The notes: generated by a model from the letters alone, not told the origin. A DNA stretch of 41,165 bases from Serratia nevei (GCF_024160145.1 NZ_JAMYWQ010000041.1:1-41165), one strand, 5' to 3'. Counted from the stretch's first letter, positions 18,665 through 29,554 are shown. Translations and numbers: made by a program.

Positions 18665-19698
18665 GCGGCGATGTCCTTGGCGGCGAGCGCGGCAACCTGC
18701 TCGCGCCACTGGGTTTGTTCCGGCTGGCCTTCGGTACGCTGGCCATACAGCTGCGCAATCTGCGTGCCATCGGCGGCGAACAGCTCCAGGCTGGTGACGA
18801 TGCCGTCCTTGGTCGGTTTGCGGGTGATCCAGCTTTCGGCGATGGCGTCTTCGATCAGGTGTAGCGTGAAGCGGCGGTTGAACACGTTGATCCAGCCTTC
18901 CTGCGGCATCAAACGTTCGATCTGGCCGGTGAAGATCTGCACGCAGCCACGGTTACCGACGAAGATCATGATCTCGTTTTGCTGCTGCTGCGCCGCTTCC
19001 AGCAACTGCGACAGCGCGCTGTTGTCCACCTGATAGGCCAGATCGTCGCCGACGGCGCGGAACGCCTGCTGGCGCGTCAGTTTGTTGCGGCTGAGCAGCT
19101 GGAAGAACTGGTGAACGTCGGTCATTGCGCGCCATTCGCCGTCGATTTTGGCATGATCCTGCGTGGTTTCATCCGCGGTGCTCGCCTCGGCGGGCTGCAG
19201 CGCCAGCGCCGGGTTTTCTTCGCTCAGGTGGCGCTCCACCAGTGCCATCCAGGCCGGCAGATCGGTTTCTTCGGTGGTATAGACCTTGTGCAGCGCATCG
19301 CCCTGTTGGTCGAAGAACTGAATGCTGTGGCGCACGCCGCGCTTGTTGGTTTCGCTCATGGCGAAGACGCTGGTCCAGTGGTTGAGGAACAGGCGCAGAT
19401 CCAGCTCGCGCGGGTTGAGGATCAGCCCGGCGTGGCCGTTGAGGTGCTGATTGCGGTAGCGGCCCATCTGCTCATGCACCGCATAGCTGTTGCGGGTGAT
19501 GGACTTGGTGACGCCGACCTGCTCAAGCTCGGTCAGCAGGGTGCGCGCGTCGGCCTGCAGGCGGCGAGTGTCGTGGCCGACGCGGGCGTGCGTCAGCTCC
19601 GCTTCGCTGACGCCGAGGATCGCCGCCAGATCGCGGGCGTATTTGCCGGGGTGATCGATTTTAGCCTGTTGGTAGCGTTCGTATAGGGTGTTGCTCAT
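18661..19698 (-). CDS. hemS: Haemin-degrading factor HemS
   Basis: A cytosolic haem-binding and haem-degrading protein of the HemS/HmuS/ChuS family that handles imported haem. 345 aa (ChuS 342), with AGGAGA before ATG 19698. It has the family's two tandem repeats, each opening with a helical segment ([23 protein letters not shown] and about residue 190 onward), and the second half ends with [19 protein letters not shown], a haem-contact region in relatives. It lies between hemR and hemT. Confidence 0.94.
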   Translation of the reverse strand: MSNTLYERYQQAKIDHPGKYARDLAAILGVSEAELTHARVGHDTRRLQADARTLLTELEQVGVTKSITRNSYAVHEQMGRYRNQHLNGHAGLILNPRELDLRLFLNHWTSVFAMSETNKRGVRHSIQFFDQQGDALHKVYTTEETDLPAWMALVERHLSEENPALALQPAEASTADETTQDHAKIDGEWRAMTDVHQFFQLLSRNKLTRQQAFRAVGDDLAYQVDNSALSQLLEAAQQQQNEIMIFVGNRGCVQIFTGQIERLMPQEGWINVFNRRFTLHLIEDAIAESWITRKPTKDGIVTSLELFAADGTQIAQLYGQRTEGQPEQTQWREQVAALAAKDIAA

Positions 19699-19727
19699 GC
19701 GGGATTCTCCTGCGCTGTAATGCGAAC

Positions 19728-19750
19728 GGCGGACAACCGGGTTGTCCGCC
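19728..19750. other. Intercistronic hairpin hemR-hemS
   Basis: GGCGGACAA and TTGTCCGCC form a perfect 9-bp stem around CCGGG (11 bp if the loop closes fully). There is no U tract. It is likely an mRNA-stabilising or processing element that sets the receptor-to-HemS ratio; that role is inference. Confidence 0.55.
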
Positions 19751-19764
19751 AGATAGTCAAATGA

Positions 19765-21846
19765 TTACCACTGGTAGCTGACCAGCAGTTTGGCGTTGCG
19801 GCCATCCTGCGGAATGCCCTGCGGCGAGTAATATTCTTTGTCGAAGGCGTTGCCCAGCACCACGGTGGTGGTCATGCCCTGCAGACGATCGCGGCCCTTG
19901 TAGCTCAGATAGAAGTCGTTGACGCCATAGCCGGCTTGTTCGGCCGTGCCGGTCTCTACGCGCGTCGCGCGTTCGGCGAAGGTGGCGACCCAGCCGGCGG
20001 ACAGACCGGTTTCGCCCAGCGGCACGTCCAGCGAGCTGGTGACGGTGTCTGGATTGATGCTGCTTAACCAGTCACCGGTCGCTTCATTTTTGCCACGGGT
20101 ACGGTTATAAGCCAAATCCCAGCCGAACCAAGGTGTTTTATAGCTGAGCGTAGCGTCCCATCCCCAGATTTTGGCGCGATCGATATTGGTCGAGAAGGTG
20201 GTGCAACTGATGCAATAAGGACCTCGCGGACCGCGACCCAGTTCCATCGTGACACCGGTGGTGATGTAGTCCTTGGCTTTGGTATCGAAATAGCTGGCTT
20301 TGAACTGCAGGCTATCATCGGCCAGCATCAAATCATCGAAACGCAGACCAAACCCGTACTCTTGGGTTTCGTTGGTTTCCGGTTTCAAATTCGGGTTAGG
20401 CACCCAATAGTTGGTGATGGTGGTTGGTCCCATTGGAATTGAGAAGTGCTTGGAGTCGTTGTACATCTCACCCATCGTCGGCGCGCGGAACGCCTGAGAA
20501 TAGGATCCGAACAGCATCAACCAGTCGGTAGGCGTAATACTGACCGCACCGCGAGAGGACCATTTGTCCGCATCCACATCGGCATAGCCGTCGCTTGAGC
20601 CTTTGTAATTGTCATACCGGGTGCCGGCGAGCAGAGTGACAGGCAGATCGCGCAGCGTGATTTCATCCTGCAGCCAGCCTGAAGCGAAATTGATTTTTGC
20701 TTGCGGGAAACTTTCGGTAGCGCCGCCCGGTGTTTGTTCCTGTTTGTAGGCCTCGGTGCCGTAGGTCAGCAGGTGCGAGGCGAAAGTATCCGCAAACAGG
20801 CGCGTTCGGTTTTCGAGTTTGGCGCCTTTCGTGGTTTGTTTACGTGCTTCATCCTCGCTGCCATTGGCGTGAGCGTTAATTTTCACGTCTGAATAATACA
20901 CTTTCGCTTCCGCATCCAGCCAATCCTGGCCGACCGGCTTCAGTTTGTAACTCAGTGCCGCGTCGCGTTGAATCGTCGAACGATCGGTCATTAAGTTTCC
21001 ACTGGAGCTGGCTGGAGTTTGCGGGTTTTTCGGCTCCTGCGCGTTGTTATTGTAGTAACGAAGATTGCCGCTCAGCGACTGATTGTCGTCGAGCTTCCAG
21101 GTGCCTTTGGCCAGCACGTTGCTGATGGTTTCGTCGTTAGGCGCATCGAAGCCGTTGCCCTGACGCAGATCGCCGACGTCGCGAGTGCCGAACGACAGCA
21201 GGCCGTCGAGGTTATCGGTCTTGCCGTAGGCGCTGGCGCCCATGCCCAGGCTGTGATCGCCGGTGCCGGCGGTGCCGTAGACGCGGAACCCGGTATCGTG
21301 GCCCGGCAGCAGCAGATCGGCGGCATCGACGGTCTCATAAGACACTACGCCGCCCAACGCGCCGCTGCCGTACAGCAACGCAGAGGGGCCGCGCACGATT
21401 TCAATGCGTTTCACTAATGCAGGATCCAAAAATGTGCCGTTAATGTGGCCGGTATTGGTGCCTTGGCGGATGCCGTCGACCAACGTCAGTACGCCGCGCC
21501 GATCGTAACCGCGCATCATGAGATCTTGCCCATTGCTGCGCCCGGTGCCGTTGACGGTAATGCCCGGCACGCGGCGCAGCATATCGGCGGCGGTGCCTGC
21601 AGTTTGGCTTTCCGGCGAGTTGCCTTCGATGACCGTCACCATCATCGGCGCTTCAAAGCTGCTGCGTTGGTTACCGGTGGCGACCACGGTCATGGTCTCG
21701 TCGGCGGCTTTGGCTTTTTTAGCCGGCGCCGCGTTGGAAGAGGATGTTGTGCTGGTGTTTTGTGCCAAGGCCACCGTAGGCAGAGCGCAGGCAATCGCCA
21801 GACTCAAAGCGGAAAAACGCAGCCGGGTGGAAAATGTCAGAGGCAT
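19765..21846 (-). CDS. hemR: TonB-dependent haemin receptor HemR
   Basis: An outer-membrane 22-strand barrel that imports haem with TonB-ExbB-ExbD energy. 693 aa. Signal peptide 1-28 (ending ALA). TonB box DETMTVVATG at 49-58, then a plug domain with DMLRRVPGITVNGTGRSNGQDLMMRGYDRRGVLTLVDG. The haem-receptor FRAP motif (QAFRAPTMGEMY) and NPNL motif (PNPNLKPE) flank a His (SKHFS), as in this family. It ends with aromatic QW for BAM targeting. GGAGAG precedes the start; hemP lies 94 bp upstream. Confidence 0.95.
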   Translation of the reverse strand: MPLTFSTRLRFSALSLAIACALPTVALAQNTSTTSSSNAAPAKKAKAADETMTVVATGNQRSSFEAPMMVTVIEGNSPESQTAGTAADMLRRVPGITVNGTGRSNGQDLMMRGYDRRGVLTLVDGIRQGTNTGHINGTFLDPALVKRIEIVRGPSALLYGSGALGGVVSYETVDAADLLLPGHDTGFRVYGTAGTGDHSLGMGASAYGKTDNLDGLLSFGTRDVGDLRQGNGFDAPNDETISNVLAKGTWKLDDNQSLSGNLRYYNNNAQEPKNPQTPASSSGNLMTDRSTIQRDAALSYKLKPVGQDWLDAEAKVYYSDVKINAHANGSEDEARKQTTKGAKLENRTRLFADTFASHLLTYGTEAYKQEQTPGGATESFPQAKINFASGWLQDEITLRDLPVTLLAGTRYDNYKGSSDGYADVDADKWSSRGAVSITPTDWLMLFGSYSQAFRAPTMGEMYNDSKHFSIPMGPTTITNYWVPNPNLKPETNETQEYGFGLRFDDLMLADDSLQFKASYFDTKAKDYITTGVTMELGRGPRGPYCISCTTFSTNIDRAKIWGWDATLSYKTPWFGWDLAYNRTRGKNEATGDWLSSINPDTVTSSLDVPLGETGLSAGWVATFAERATRVETGTAEQAGYGVNDFYLSYKGRDRLQGMTTTVVLGNAFDKEYYSPQGIPQDGRNAKLLVSYQW

Positions 21847-21940
21847 GGTGCAACTCTCCGTATGTAATAAAACATATCAATAGATTTGCTGGCTGCCTGG
21901 ATCAAAAGATCGGGGTGGCTGGCGTTTGAGGATTCTGTGG

Positions 21941-22129
21941 TTATTTGGTCAGGATCAATTTCCCGGCTTTGGTCTGCCGCAGCTGATAGCGCTGGCCCTG
22001 ATGGGTAATGAACGCGATGCCGTCGGCGCCGAGCAGCTGTGCGCTGTCGTAACTGGGCGGCGCGTTTGCGCTGTGCTCGGTCGGGGCCGCGGCGGCGGGG
22101 GTAGGCGTGTTGGCAGTATCCATCATCAT
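21941..22129 (-). CDS. hemP: Haemin uptake protein HemP
   Basis: A 62-aa protein of the HemP family, first gene of the haem operon. The C-terminal half (YDSAQLLGADGIAFITHQGQ, then QLRQTKAGKLILTK) is the conserved HemP domain. The N-terminal third is a low-complexity Ala/Pro/Thr stretch. I start it at the first of three tandem ATGs (22129); an earlier ATG at 22150 is possible. HemP-type proteins have been linked to transcriptional activation of haem genes in some bacteria. A Fur box lies 40-60 bp upstream. Confidence 0.85.
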   Translation of the reverse strand: MMMDTANTPTPAAAAPTEHSANAPPSYDSAQLLGADGIAFITHQGQRYQLRQTKAGKLILTK

Positions 22130-22167
22130 TGTGCTTATAAAACAGATCATTAAATGGTAATTAATAT

Positions 22168-22186
22168 CAAACTGAGAATCATTATC
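22168..22186 (-). promoter_or_regulatory. Fur box of the hemP operon
   Basis: 15 of 19 bases match the Fur consensus GATAATGATAATCATTATC. It lies upstream of hemP and so would repress hemPRSTUV when iron is plentiful. Confidence 0.8.
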
Positions 22187-22260
22187 ATGTGAAGGAAAGG
22201 TTACATCAAGGAAAATTTTCTTACCGATGGAACCTTTTTGTCGAACGGGCGTCCGGTGGC

Positions 22261-22280
22261 GGGCCGGGCGCACCCGGCCC
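22261..22280. other. Strong GC hairpin between gpx and hemP
   Basis: GGGCCGGG and CCCGGCCC form a perfect 8-bp stem with loop CGCA, just after the gpx stop. The T run lies on the 5' side of the stem for the minus strand, so it is not a textbook terminator for gpx, but it should insulate the hemP promoter. Confidence 0.55.
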
Positions 22281-22294
22281 GTAAAAAAGCGGCG

Positions 22295-22780
22295 TTACTT
22301 CAGCAGGGTTTCGATGCGGTCAAACAGACGTTCGGGCTTGGTGATCGGCGCAAAGCGCGTAACGCGCTGGCCGTCGGCGGTGAGCAGGAATTTGGTGAAA
22401 TTCCACTTGATGCGGCGGCTACCCAAAATGCCGGGCGCCAGGCGTTTCAGCTCATTGAACAGCGGGTGCGCGCCGGGGCCGTTAACGTCTATCTTGCTGA
22501 ACAGCGGGAAACTGACGCCGTAGTTGAGGCTGCAAAAGTTGGCGATCTCCAGCGGGCTGCCCGGCTCCTGAGAACCAAACTGGTTGCAGGGGAAGCCGAG
22601 TACCACCAGGCCGCGTTCGCGATAGTATTGCCACAAATTTTCCAGCCCGCGGTATTGCGGGGTGAAGCCGCACTTGCTGGCGGTGTTGACCACCAGGTAG
22701 GCGCGCGCCGGGAAATCGCCCAGCGTTTTTTGCTCGCCCTGCAGCGTGACGCAGGGGATGGATAACAGAGAGTGAATCAT
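22295..22780 (-). CDS. Glutathione peroxidase
   Basis: A second GPx-family thiol peroxidase, 161 aa. Peroxidatic Cys37 (TASKCGFTPQ), the full FPCNQFGSQEPG motif with Gln71, a resolving-type Cys83 (NFCSLNYG), and Trp126-Asn127 (KWNFTKF) are all present. It resembles generic Cys-GPx more than BtuE. Probably cytosolic; it uses thioredoxin or glutathione. It sits upstream of the haem operon on the same strand, with its own promoter implied by the 105-bp gap from aroH. Standing next to haem import suggests protection from peroxide and Fenton chemistry; that is inference. Confidence 0.92.
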   Translation of the reverse strand: MIHSLLSIPCVTLQGEQKTLGDFPARAYLVVNTASKCGFTPQYRGLENLWQYYRERGLVVLGFPCNQFGSQEPGSPLEIANFCSLNYGVSFPLFSKIDVNGPGAHPLFNELKRLAPGILGSRRIKWNFTKFLLTADGQRVTRFAPITKPERLFDRIETLLK

Positions 22781-22852
22781 GCCGGGGCTCCAGGTGCGTT
22801 TCGGCGGGGGCTAAAAAGTTGCAATCAGTATAGATGAGCGGGGCGGGAGGGA

Positions 22853-22875
22853 TAAAGCCGGGGCGAAGCCCCGGC
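22853..22875 (-). terminator. Terminator of aroH
   Basis: GCCGGGGC and GCCCCGGC form a perfect 8-bp stem with a 3-nt loop, 11 bp past the aroH stop, followed on the minus strand by TTTATC. The T tract is short but the stem is strong. Confidence 0.65.
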
Positions 22876-22885
22876 CTATGTTGCG

Positions 22886-23932
22886 TCAGAAACGGCTATC
22901 GACCGCATCCGCCAGCATCGCCAGCAGCTGTTCGCTGTCGGACCAGCTCAGGCAAGGATCGGTGATCGACTGACCATAGGTCAACGGCTGGCCGGCGACG
23001 ATTTTCTGCGTGCCTTCCACCAGGAAGCTTTCCGCCATCACGCCGGTGATGGCGGCGGAGCCGGCGCGGATCTGTTGGCAGACGTTGTCGGCCACTTCCA
23101 GCTGGCGGCGGTGCATCTTCTGGCAGTTGCCGTGGCTGAAGTCGATCACCAGGTGCTCCGGCAGATCGAACTCGCGCAGGCTGTCGCAGGCGGCGGCGAT
23201 GTCGCTGGCGTGGTAGTTCGGCGTTTTGCCACCGCGCATGATGATGTGGCCATACGGGTTGCCGCTGGTCTGGTAGATGGTCATCTGGCCATGTTTGTCC
23301 GGCGACAGGAACATGTGCCCGGCGCGCGCCGCACGAATGGCGTCGATGGCGATGCGGGTGTTGCCGTCGGTGCCGTTTTTGAAGCCGACCGGGCAGGAGA
23401 GCGCCGAGGCCATTTCACGGTGGATCTGGCTTTCGGTGGTGCGCGCGCCGATGGCGCCCCAGCTGATCAGATCGGCGATGTATTGGCCGACCACCATGTC
23501 CAGGAATTCGGTGGCGGTCGGCAGGCCGAGCTGGTTCACTTCCAGCAGCAGGCGGCGCGCCATTTCGATGCCGCGGTTGACCTGGAAGGTGCCGTCCAGC
23601 GCCGGATCGGAGATCAGGCCTTTCCAGCCGACGACGGTGCGCGGTTTTTCGAAGTAGGTGCGCATCACGATTTCCAGACGATCCTGGTAGCGTTCGCGCA
23701 GGGCGTTCAGGCGGCCGGCGTAATCGACGGCGGCGTCGAGATCGTGGATGGAGCAGGGGCCGATCACCACCAGCAGGCGGCGGTCTTCACCGGTGAGGAT
23801 TTTTTCTATCCGTTTTCGTGACGCTGTCACGTTATCGGCGATGGCCGCCGAGATCGGCAGCTTGTCTGCCAACGCTTGCGGCGTGACGAGGCTGTCGATG
23901 CGCGCGGTCCGCAGTTCATCTGTTTTGTGCAT
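22886..23932 (-). CDS. aroH: 3-deoxy-7-phosphoheptulonate synthase, Trp-sensitive type
   Basis: Condenses PEP and erythrose-4-P to DAHP, the first step of the shikimate pathway. 348 aa, equal to E. coli AroH and sharing its start MxxTDELRTARI. The conserved GPCSIHD, MRTYFEKPRTVVGWKGLISDP, KNGTDGN and IDFSHGNCQK (metal and substrate loops) are all present. I chose ATG 23932, with AGGGAA upstream; the frame extends further but without homology. The aroH-ppsR-ppsA neighbourhood matches K-12. I found no clear TrpR operator in the upstream region, although E. coli aroH has one. Confidence 0.95.
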   Translation of the reverse strand: MHKTDELRTARIDSLVTPQALADKLPISAAIADNVTASRKRIEKILTGEDRRLLVVIGPCSIHDLDAAVDYAGRLNALRERYQDRLEIVMRTYFEKPRTVVGWKGLISDPALDGTFQVNRGIEMARRLLLEVNQLGLPTATEFLDMVVGQYIADLISWGAIGARTTESQIHREMASALSCPVGFKNGTDGNTRIAIDAIRAARAGHMFLSPDKHGQMTIYQTSGNPYGHIIMRGGKTPNYHASDIAAACDSLREFDLPEHLVIDFSHGNCQKMHRRQLEVADNVCQQIRAGSAAITGVMAESFLVEGTQKIVAGQPLTYGQSITDPCLSWSDSEQLLAMLADAVDSRF

Positions 23933-24063
23933 GATGTTCCCTGGAAACTGTTCTTCTCTGCGGCAGGAGTGCCGGGAAGTGATGGCGATCACAATAACGC
24001 AAAAAGCGCTGAATTCAACCGTAGAGATTGTGTTCTGTTGATCAAAGCCGCGAAAAAAAGCAC

Positions 24064-24084
24064 AAAAAAATCAGCTGCTGCTGA
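24064..24084 (-). terminator. Terminator of ppsR
   Basis: On the minus strand TCAGC-AGCA-GCTGA is followed by seven T. A second GC hairpin (GCGGGGC 24100-24106 with GCCCCGC 24113-24119) lies between it and the ppsR stop and may add to termination. Confidence 0.7.
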
Positions 24085-24129
24085 AATAAACGGCAGACGG
24101 CGGGGCACGGTGGCCCCGCGAAGGAAGGC

Positions 24130-24951
24130 TCAGAACATGCGGCGGCTCATGCCGAGAATGTCGAGGATTTTGGTGGAGATCTCTTCGACCGAATAGTTGG
24201 TGGTGTTGAGGTAGCGGATCTGGTTTTTGCGGAACAGCGCCTCGACCTCGGCGATCTCCATGCGGCACTGGCGCAATGAGGCGTAACGGCTGTTCTCACG
24301 CCGCTCTTCGCGGATCGCCGCCAGCCGTTCCGGATCGATGGTGAGGCCGAAAAGTTTGTGCTGAAACGGTTTCAGCGAAGCCGGCAGGTGCAAATTGTCC
24401 ATATCGTCGGCGATAAACGGATAGTTGGCGGCGCGGATGCCAAATTGCATCGCCAGATAGAGGCTGGTGGGGGTTTTGCCGCAGCGCGACACGCCGAGCA
24501 GGATCACCTGCGCCTGATCGAGGTTGCGCAGCGAAATGCCGTCGTCGTGCGCCAGGGTATAGTCGATGGCGGCGATGCGCGCGTCGTACTTGCCGAGGTT
24601 GCTGGCGGTCAGGCCGTGGGTGCGGTTCGGCACCGGCGTCGGCTCCACCTCCAGTTCGCCCTGCAGCGGGCCGACCAGCGCCTGCACGATATCCTGGCAA
24701 AAGCCCTCGCTCTGGACGATCACATCGCGCACTTCCGGCGAGATGATGGAGTAAAACACCAGCGGGCGTACGCCGGTTTCATGATAGATATCATTGATTT
24801 GCTGGCGTACAGCGCGAGCGCGCGCCTCGGTTTCGACAAACGGCAAGGTGTACGTGGTCGCCGTGACCGGGAACTGCGACAGCACCGCGTGCCCCAGCAC
24901 TTCGGCGGTGATCGCCGTACCATCCGAAATATAAAAAACGCTTCTTTCCAC
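24130..24951 (-). CDS. ppsR: PEP synthase regulatory protein PpsR
   Basis: A bifunctional DUF299 enzyme: ADP-dependent kinase and Pi-dependent phosphorylase acting on the catalytic-loop Thr/His of PpsA, so it switches PEP synthase off and on. 273 aa from GTG 24951, with AGGAG 8 nt upstream; the long upstream extension of the frame lacks homology. [24 protein letters not shown] marks the N terminus and GVSRCGKT (153-160) is the P-loop. It is divergent from ppsA, its target. Confidence 0.95.
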   Translation of the reverse strand: MERSVFYISDGTAITAEVLGHAVLSQFPVTATTYTLPFVETEARARAVRQQINDIYHETGVRPLVFYSIISPEVRDVIVQSEGFCQDIVQALVGPLQGELEVEPTPVPNRTHGLTASNLGKYDARIAAIDYTLAHDDGISLRNLDQAQVILLGVSRCGKTPTSLYLAMQFGIRAANYPFIADDMDNLHLPASLKPFQHKLFGLTIDPERLAAIREERRENSRYASLRQCRMEIAEVEALFRKNQIRYLNTTNYSVEEISTKILDILGMSRRMF

Positions 24952-25256
24952 CCGAGGCTCCTTACCTGAAAACGGTGTTCCTGCTGTCATCACTGTCAAT
25001 ATCATGGGCCGCAGACGATCCGCCGGTAAAGGGGCGAGGGAAAAAATTGTGACGGCGGGGCGGTAAACCGCGTCTTGCGGCCGCACCGGCGGGAAAGCGC
25101 GCTTTAGCGGGGGTAAAAATCGCGGCTCAATGAGGCTTTTCGAACCGAAGCGCAAATTTGCCGCTATTTTCACCAAAAACGGTAGCGTTTGCGTGGTCTT
25201 TAAAACAGAAGTTTAAAAAGAACGTAATTTGTTGAGAATTAAGCTTTTCGTGCGAT

Positions 25257-25271
25257 TGGGAACGGTTCCCA
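25257..25271. promoter_or_regulatory. Palindrome, possible operator
   Basis: TGGGAACGGTTCCCA is a perfect 15-bp palindrome with a single central base. It lies about 50 bp upstream of the Cra site. I do not recognise the factor. Confidence 0.4.
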
Positions 25272-25322
25272 GGCAAATCAGCCGGTTAGGACATTCTCTT
25301 AAAAACCACTTTCTTCAGTGGG

Positions 25323-25336
25323 TTGATCGATTCACC
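25323..25336 (+). promoter_or_regulatory. Cra (FruR) operator of ppsA
   Basis: TTGATCGATTCACC fits the reverse complement of the Cra consensus TGAAWCSNTHHW with flanks at every position. Cra activates ppsA in E. coli for gluconeogenesis, and the site lies just upstream of the likely -10 at 25363. Confidence 0.7.
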
Positions 25337-25452
25337 TTTCCATTTTCCCCGGATCAGTGTGCTAGTCTGATTCGGCTCCGTGTTGAGCGGCGCCGTAAAG
25401 CAAGCGAATTAAATCCGTCTTTACCCTACTGATAGCAATAAGGATTGTCTCG

Positions 25453-27831
<2,379 letters not shown>

Positions 27832-27860
27832 TGTCTCGGCATTGCTAAGGCATTAACGGC

Positions 27861-27888
27861 AGGCCGCAGTTTACGCTGCGGCCTTTTT
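27861..27888 (+). terminator. Terminator of ppsA
   Basis: AGGCCGCAG and CTGCGGCCT form a perfect 9-bp stem with loop TTTACG, ending in a run of five T. Confidence 0.9.
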
Positions 27889-27943
27889 ATTTCTGAATGT
27901 AAATAACGGCGCGTAAAACAACCAATTTGGCGAAAAAAAGAAT

Positions 27944-28052
27944 AAAAAAAAGCCCACCGTAGAAGATGGGCAAAGACTACACACAGCAATTTACATGTAT
28001 GGCATTACATTGTTCAGAAAGGTTGCTTTAAAATCAGTGATTTGAAGCAATA
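27944..28052 (-). ncRNA. rprA: Small RNA RprA
   Basis: The Hfq-dependent sRNA that activates rpoS translation and controls csgD. Read on the minus strand, 27991-27964 is a 28-nt block that I recall as identical to the 3' half of E. coli RprA (GCTGTGTGTAGTCTTTGCCC within it). It is followed by a terminator stem GCCCATC/GGTGGGC and eight T (27951-27944). The 5' half forms a different stem-loop (TTGCTT ... AAGCAA, about 28050-28023). A -10 TATTAT/TAGTAT lies at 28060-28068 and a RcsB box upstream. The 5' end is approximate. As in E. coli, it lies on the same strand just downstream of ydiK. Confidence 0.88.
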
Positions 28053-28059
28053 GATGGCC

Positions 28060-28105
28060 ATAATACTAGATTTTTGAACGCGACTAGTCATTAAGAATCA
28101 TCCTA
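28060..28105 (-). promoter_or_regulatory. rprA promoter with RcsB box
   Basis: TAAGAATCATCCTA at 28092-28105 matches the Rcs box TAAGAATATTCCTA at 12 of 14 bases. On the minus strand it is followed by a -35-like TTCAAA and by -10 candidates TAGTAT/TATTAT at 28068-28060. This fits Rcs phosphorelay control of RprA in response to envelope stress. Confidence 0.75.
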
Positions 28106-28269
28106 ATCGATAGCGGCATCACATTTTATTTGCCGGCGTTATCTCTTTTTGCCGCTTGCAATAAACAGGGATTTACATTGCACCTTTCATTCCCCGAACC
28201 TCAATCAATATATAATGGCATTATATTTGGCAGAGATATTACTCGAATGAGGTAGGAAGAATGACGGGG
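28106..28269. other. AT-rich spacer between rprA and the ydiK terminator
   Basis: No gene is visible. It contains a perfect 17-bp palindrome at 28210-28226 (ATATAATG-G-CATTATAT) that reads as a TATAAT -10 on both strands; no matching -35 is clear. Confidence 0.35.
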
Positions 28270-28300
28270 AGAAATATTCCGCCCGACGATGCGGGCGGAA
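28270..28300 (-). terminator. Terminator of ydiK
   Basis: TTCCGCCCG (28277-28285) and CGGGCGGAA (28292-28300) form a 9-bp stem with a 6-nt loop just past the ydiK stop. On the minus strand TATTTCT follows. Confidence 0.7.
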
Positions 28301-28306
28301 GGGGGA

Positions 28307-29407
28307 TTAGCGTTTTTCCAGATCTTCGATGACTTGCTCCGGCGCGGTGGTCGGCTCCGGCGCTTCATTCATCCAGGCGGTCAGCAGGCGATAAGATACC
28401 GCCAACACCACCGGGCCGATGAACAGGCCAATCATGCCGAAGGCCAGCAAACCGCCGATAACGCCGGACAGGATCAGCAGCAGCGGCAGATCGGCGCCCA
28501 TGCGGATCAGCACCGGGCGCAGCACGTTATCCAGCGTGGCCACCACGCAGCTCCAGACCAGCAGCACGGTGCCCCAGGTGGTATCGCCATGCCAGTACAG
28601 CCAGATGATGGCCGGCACCAGCACCAACAGCGGCCCCAATTGCGCCACGCAGCAGATGAAGATCAGCATCGTCAACAGGGTGGCGGCCGGAATGCCGCTC
28701 ACCGCCAGACCGATGCCGCCCAGCACCGACTGCACCAGCGCCGTCACCACCACGCCCAGCGCGACGGCGCGGATCGCCTGGCCGCCCAACAGCACCGCCG
28801 CATCGCCGCGCGCAGAACCGAGGCGCACCGCAAAGTGGCGGATACCCAGTGCCACCTGCTCGCCGCGCGCATACAGCAATGCGCTGAACAGCAACATCAG
28901 CGCGCAGTGCAGCAGCAGACGGCCGATATGCGCCGCCTGCGCCACGAACCAGGTGGCGGTCTGGCCGAAGTACGGCTGCACCTTCGCCAGCAGCGCGGCG
29001 CCGCCGGCGTTAACCAGCGTGTGGTAGCTGGTGTAGAGCCTGTCGCCGATCATCGGCACGGCCTGCAGCCAGGCGAGGTCGGGAATGTGCAGCTTGCCCG
29101 GTGAACTGGCCCAGGCGATCAGCGGCGCGCTGTTATCCACCACGCTGCTGATCAGCAGGGAGATTGGCAGAATGAACAGCAGGATCAGCAGCAGGGTCAT
29201 GACCAACACCGCCAGCGAGCGGCGGCCCCACAGCAGCTTTTGCAGTTTGAGCAGCAGCGGCCAGGTGGCGATCACCACCATGCCCGCCCAGGCGAAGCCG
29301 AGAATAAACGGTTGGATCACCCAAAAACAGGCGACGATCATGATGGCGATAAACAGCACGCCGAAAATAATTCGCGGTAAGTCGTAACGCGATTGCGGGA
29401 GTGGCAT
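28307..29407 (-). CDS. ydiK: AI-2E transporter family membrane protein YdiK
   Basis: A 366-aa inner-membrane protein of the AI-2E transporter (formerly UPF0118, PerM) family, with about eight predicted membrane segments. Conserved parts include FILGFAWAGMVVIATWPLL at the N terminus, VVTALVQSVLGGIGLAVSGIP, and the C-terminal LPLLLILSGVIGGLLAFGMIGLFIGPVVLAV, the family hallmark. E. coli YdiK is its positional homologue; its substrate is unknown. It is divergent from ydiJ across 245 bp. I saw no PurR box, although E. coli ydiK is in the PurR regulon. Confidence 0.92.
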   Translation of the reverse strand: MPLPQSRYDLPRIIFGVLFIAIMIVACFWVIQPFILGFAWAGMVVIATWPLLLKLQKLLWGRRSLAVLVMTLLLILLFILPISLLISSVVDNSAPLIAWASSPGKLHIPDLAWLQAVPMIGDRLYTSYHTLVNAGGAALLAKVQPYFGQTATWFVAQAAHIGRLLLHCALMLLFSALLYARGEQVALGIRHFAVRLGSARGDAAVLLGGQAIRAVALGVVVTALVQSVLGGIGLAVSGIPAATLLTMLIFICCVAQLGPLLVLVPAIIWLYWHGDTTWGTVLLVWSCVVATLDNVLRPVLIRMGADLPLLLILSGVIGGLLAFGMIGLFIGPVVLAVSYRLLTAWMNEAPEPTTAPEQVIEDLEKR

Positions 29408-29554
29408 CAGTGGCTTCTCATCCTGGTCAATTAAATCCTTGGCACCGGCGAATCGGGGTGCCTGTCGGTCGGTATATCACCGCCGGGCGGCCGCCTGTGG
29501 CGGCGCTCGCAGGGCGGTAATAATGTGAATGCCTTCACTAAACGAGTATGTTAG

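Larger units (their letters stand above)
24952..25452. other. 500-bp ppsR-ppsA divergent regulatory region
   Basis: No gene is visible. The left half is the ppsR leader. The right half holds a palindrome at 25257-25271 and a Cra site at 25323-25336, followed by a -10-like TAGTCT at 25363-25368 in a TGTG context. Confidence 0.55.

Noticed and set aside
23933-24063. TrpR operator upstream of aroH
   Set aside because: Expected from E. coli, but no ACTAGTTAACTAGT-like palindrome is found.
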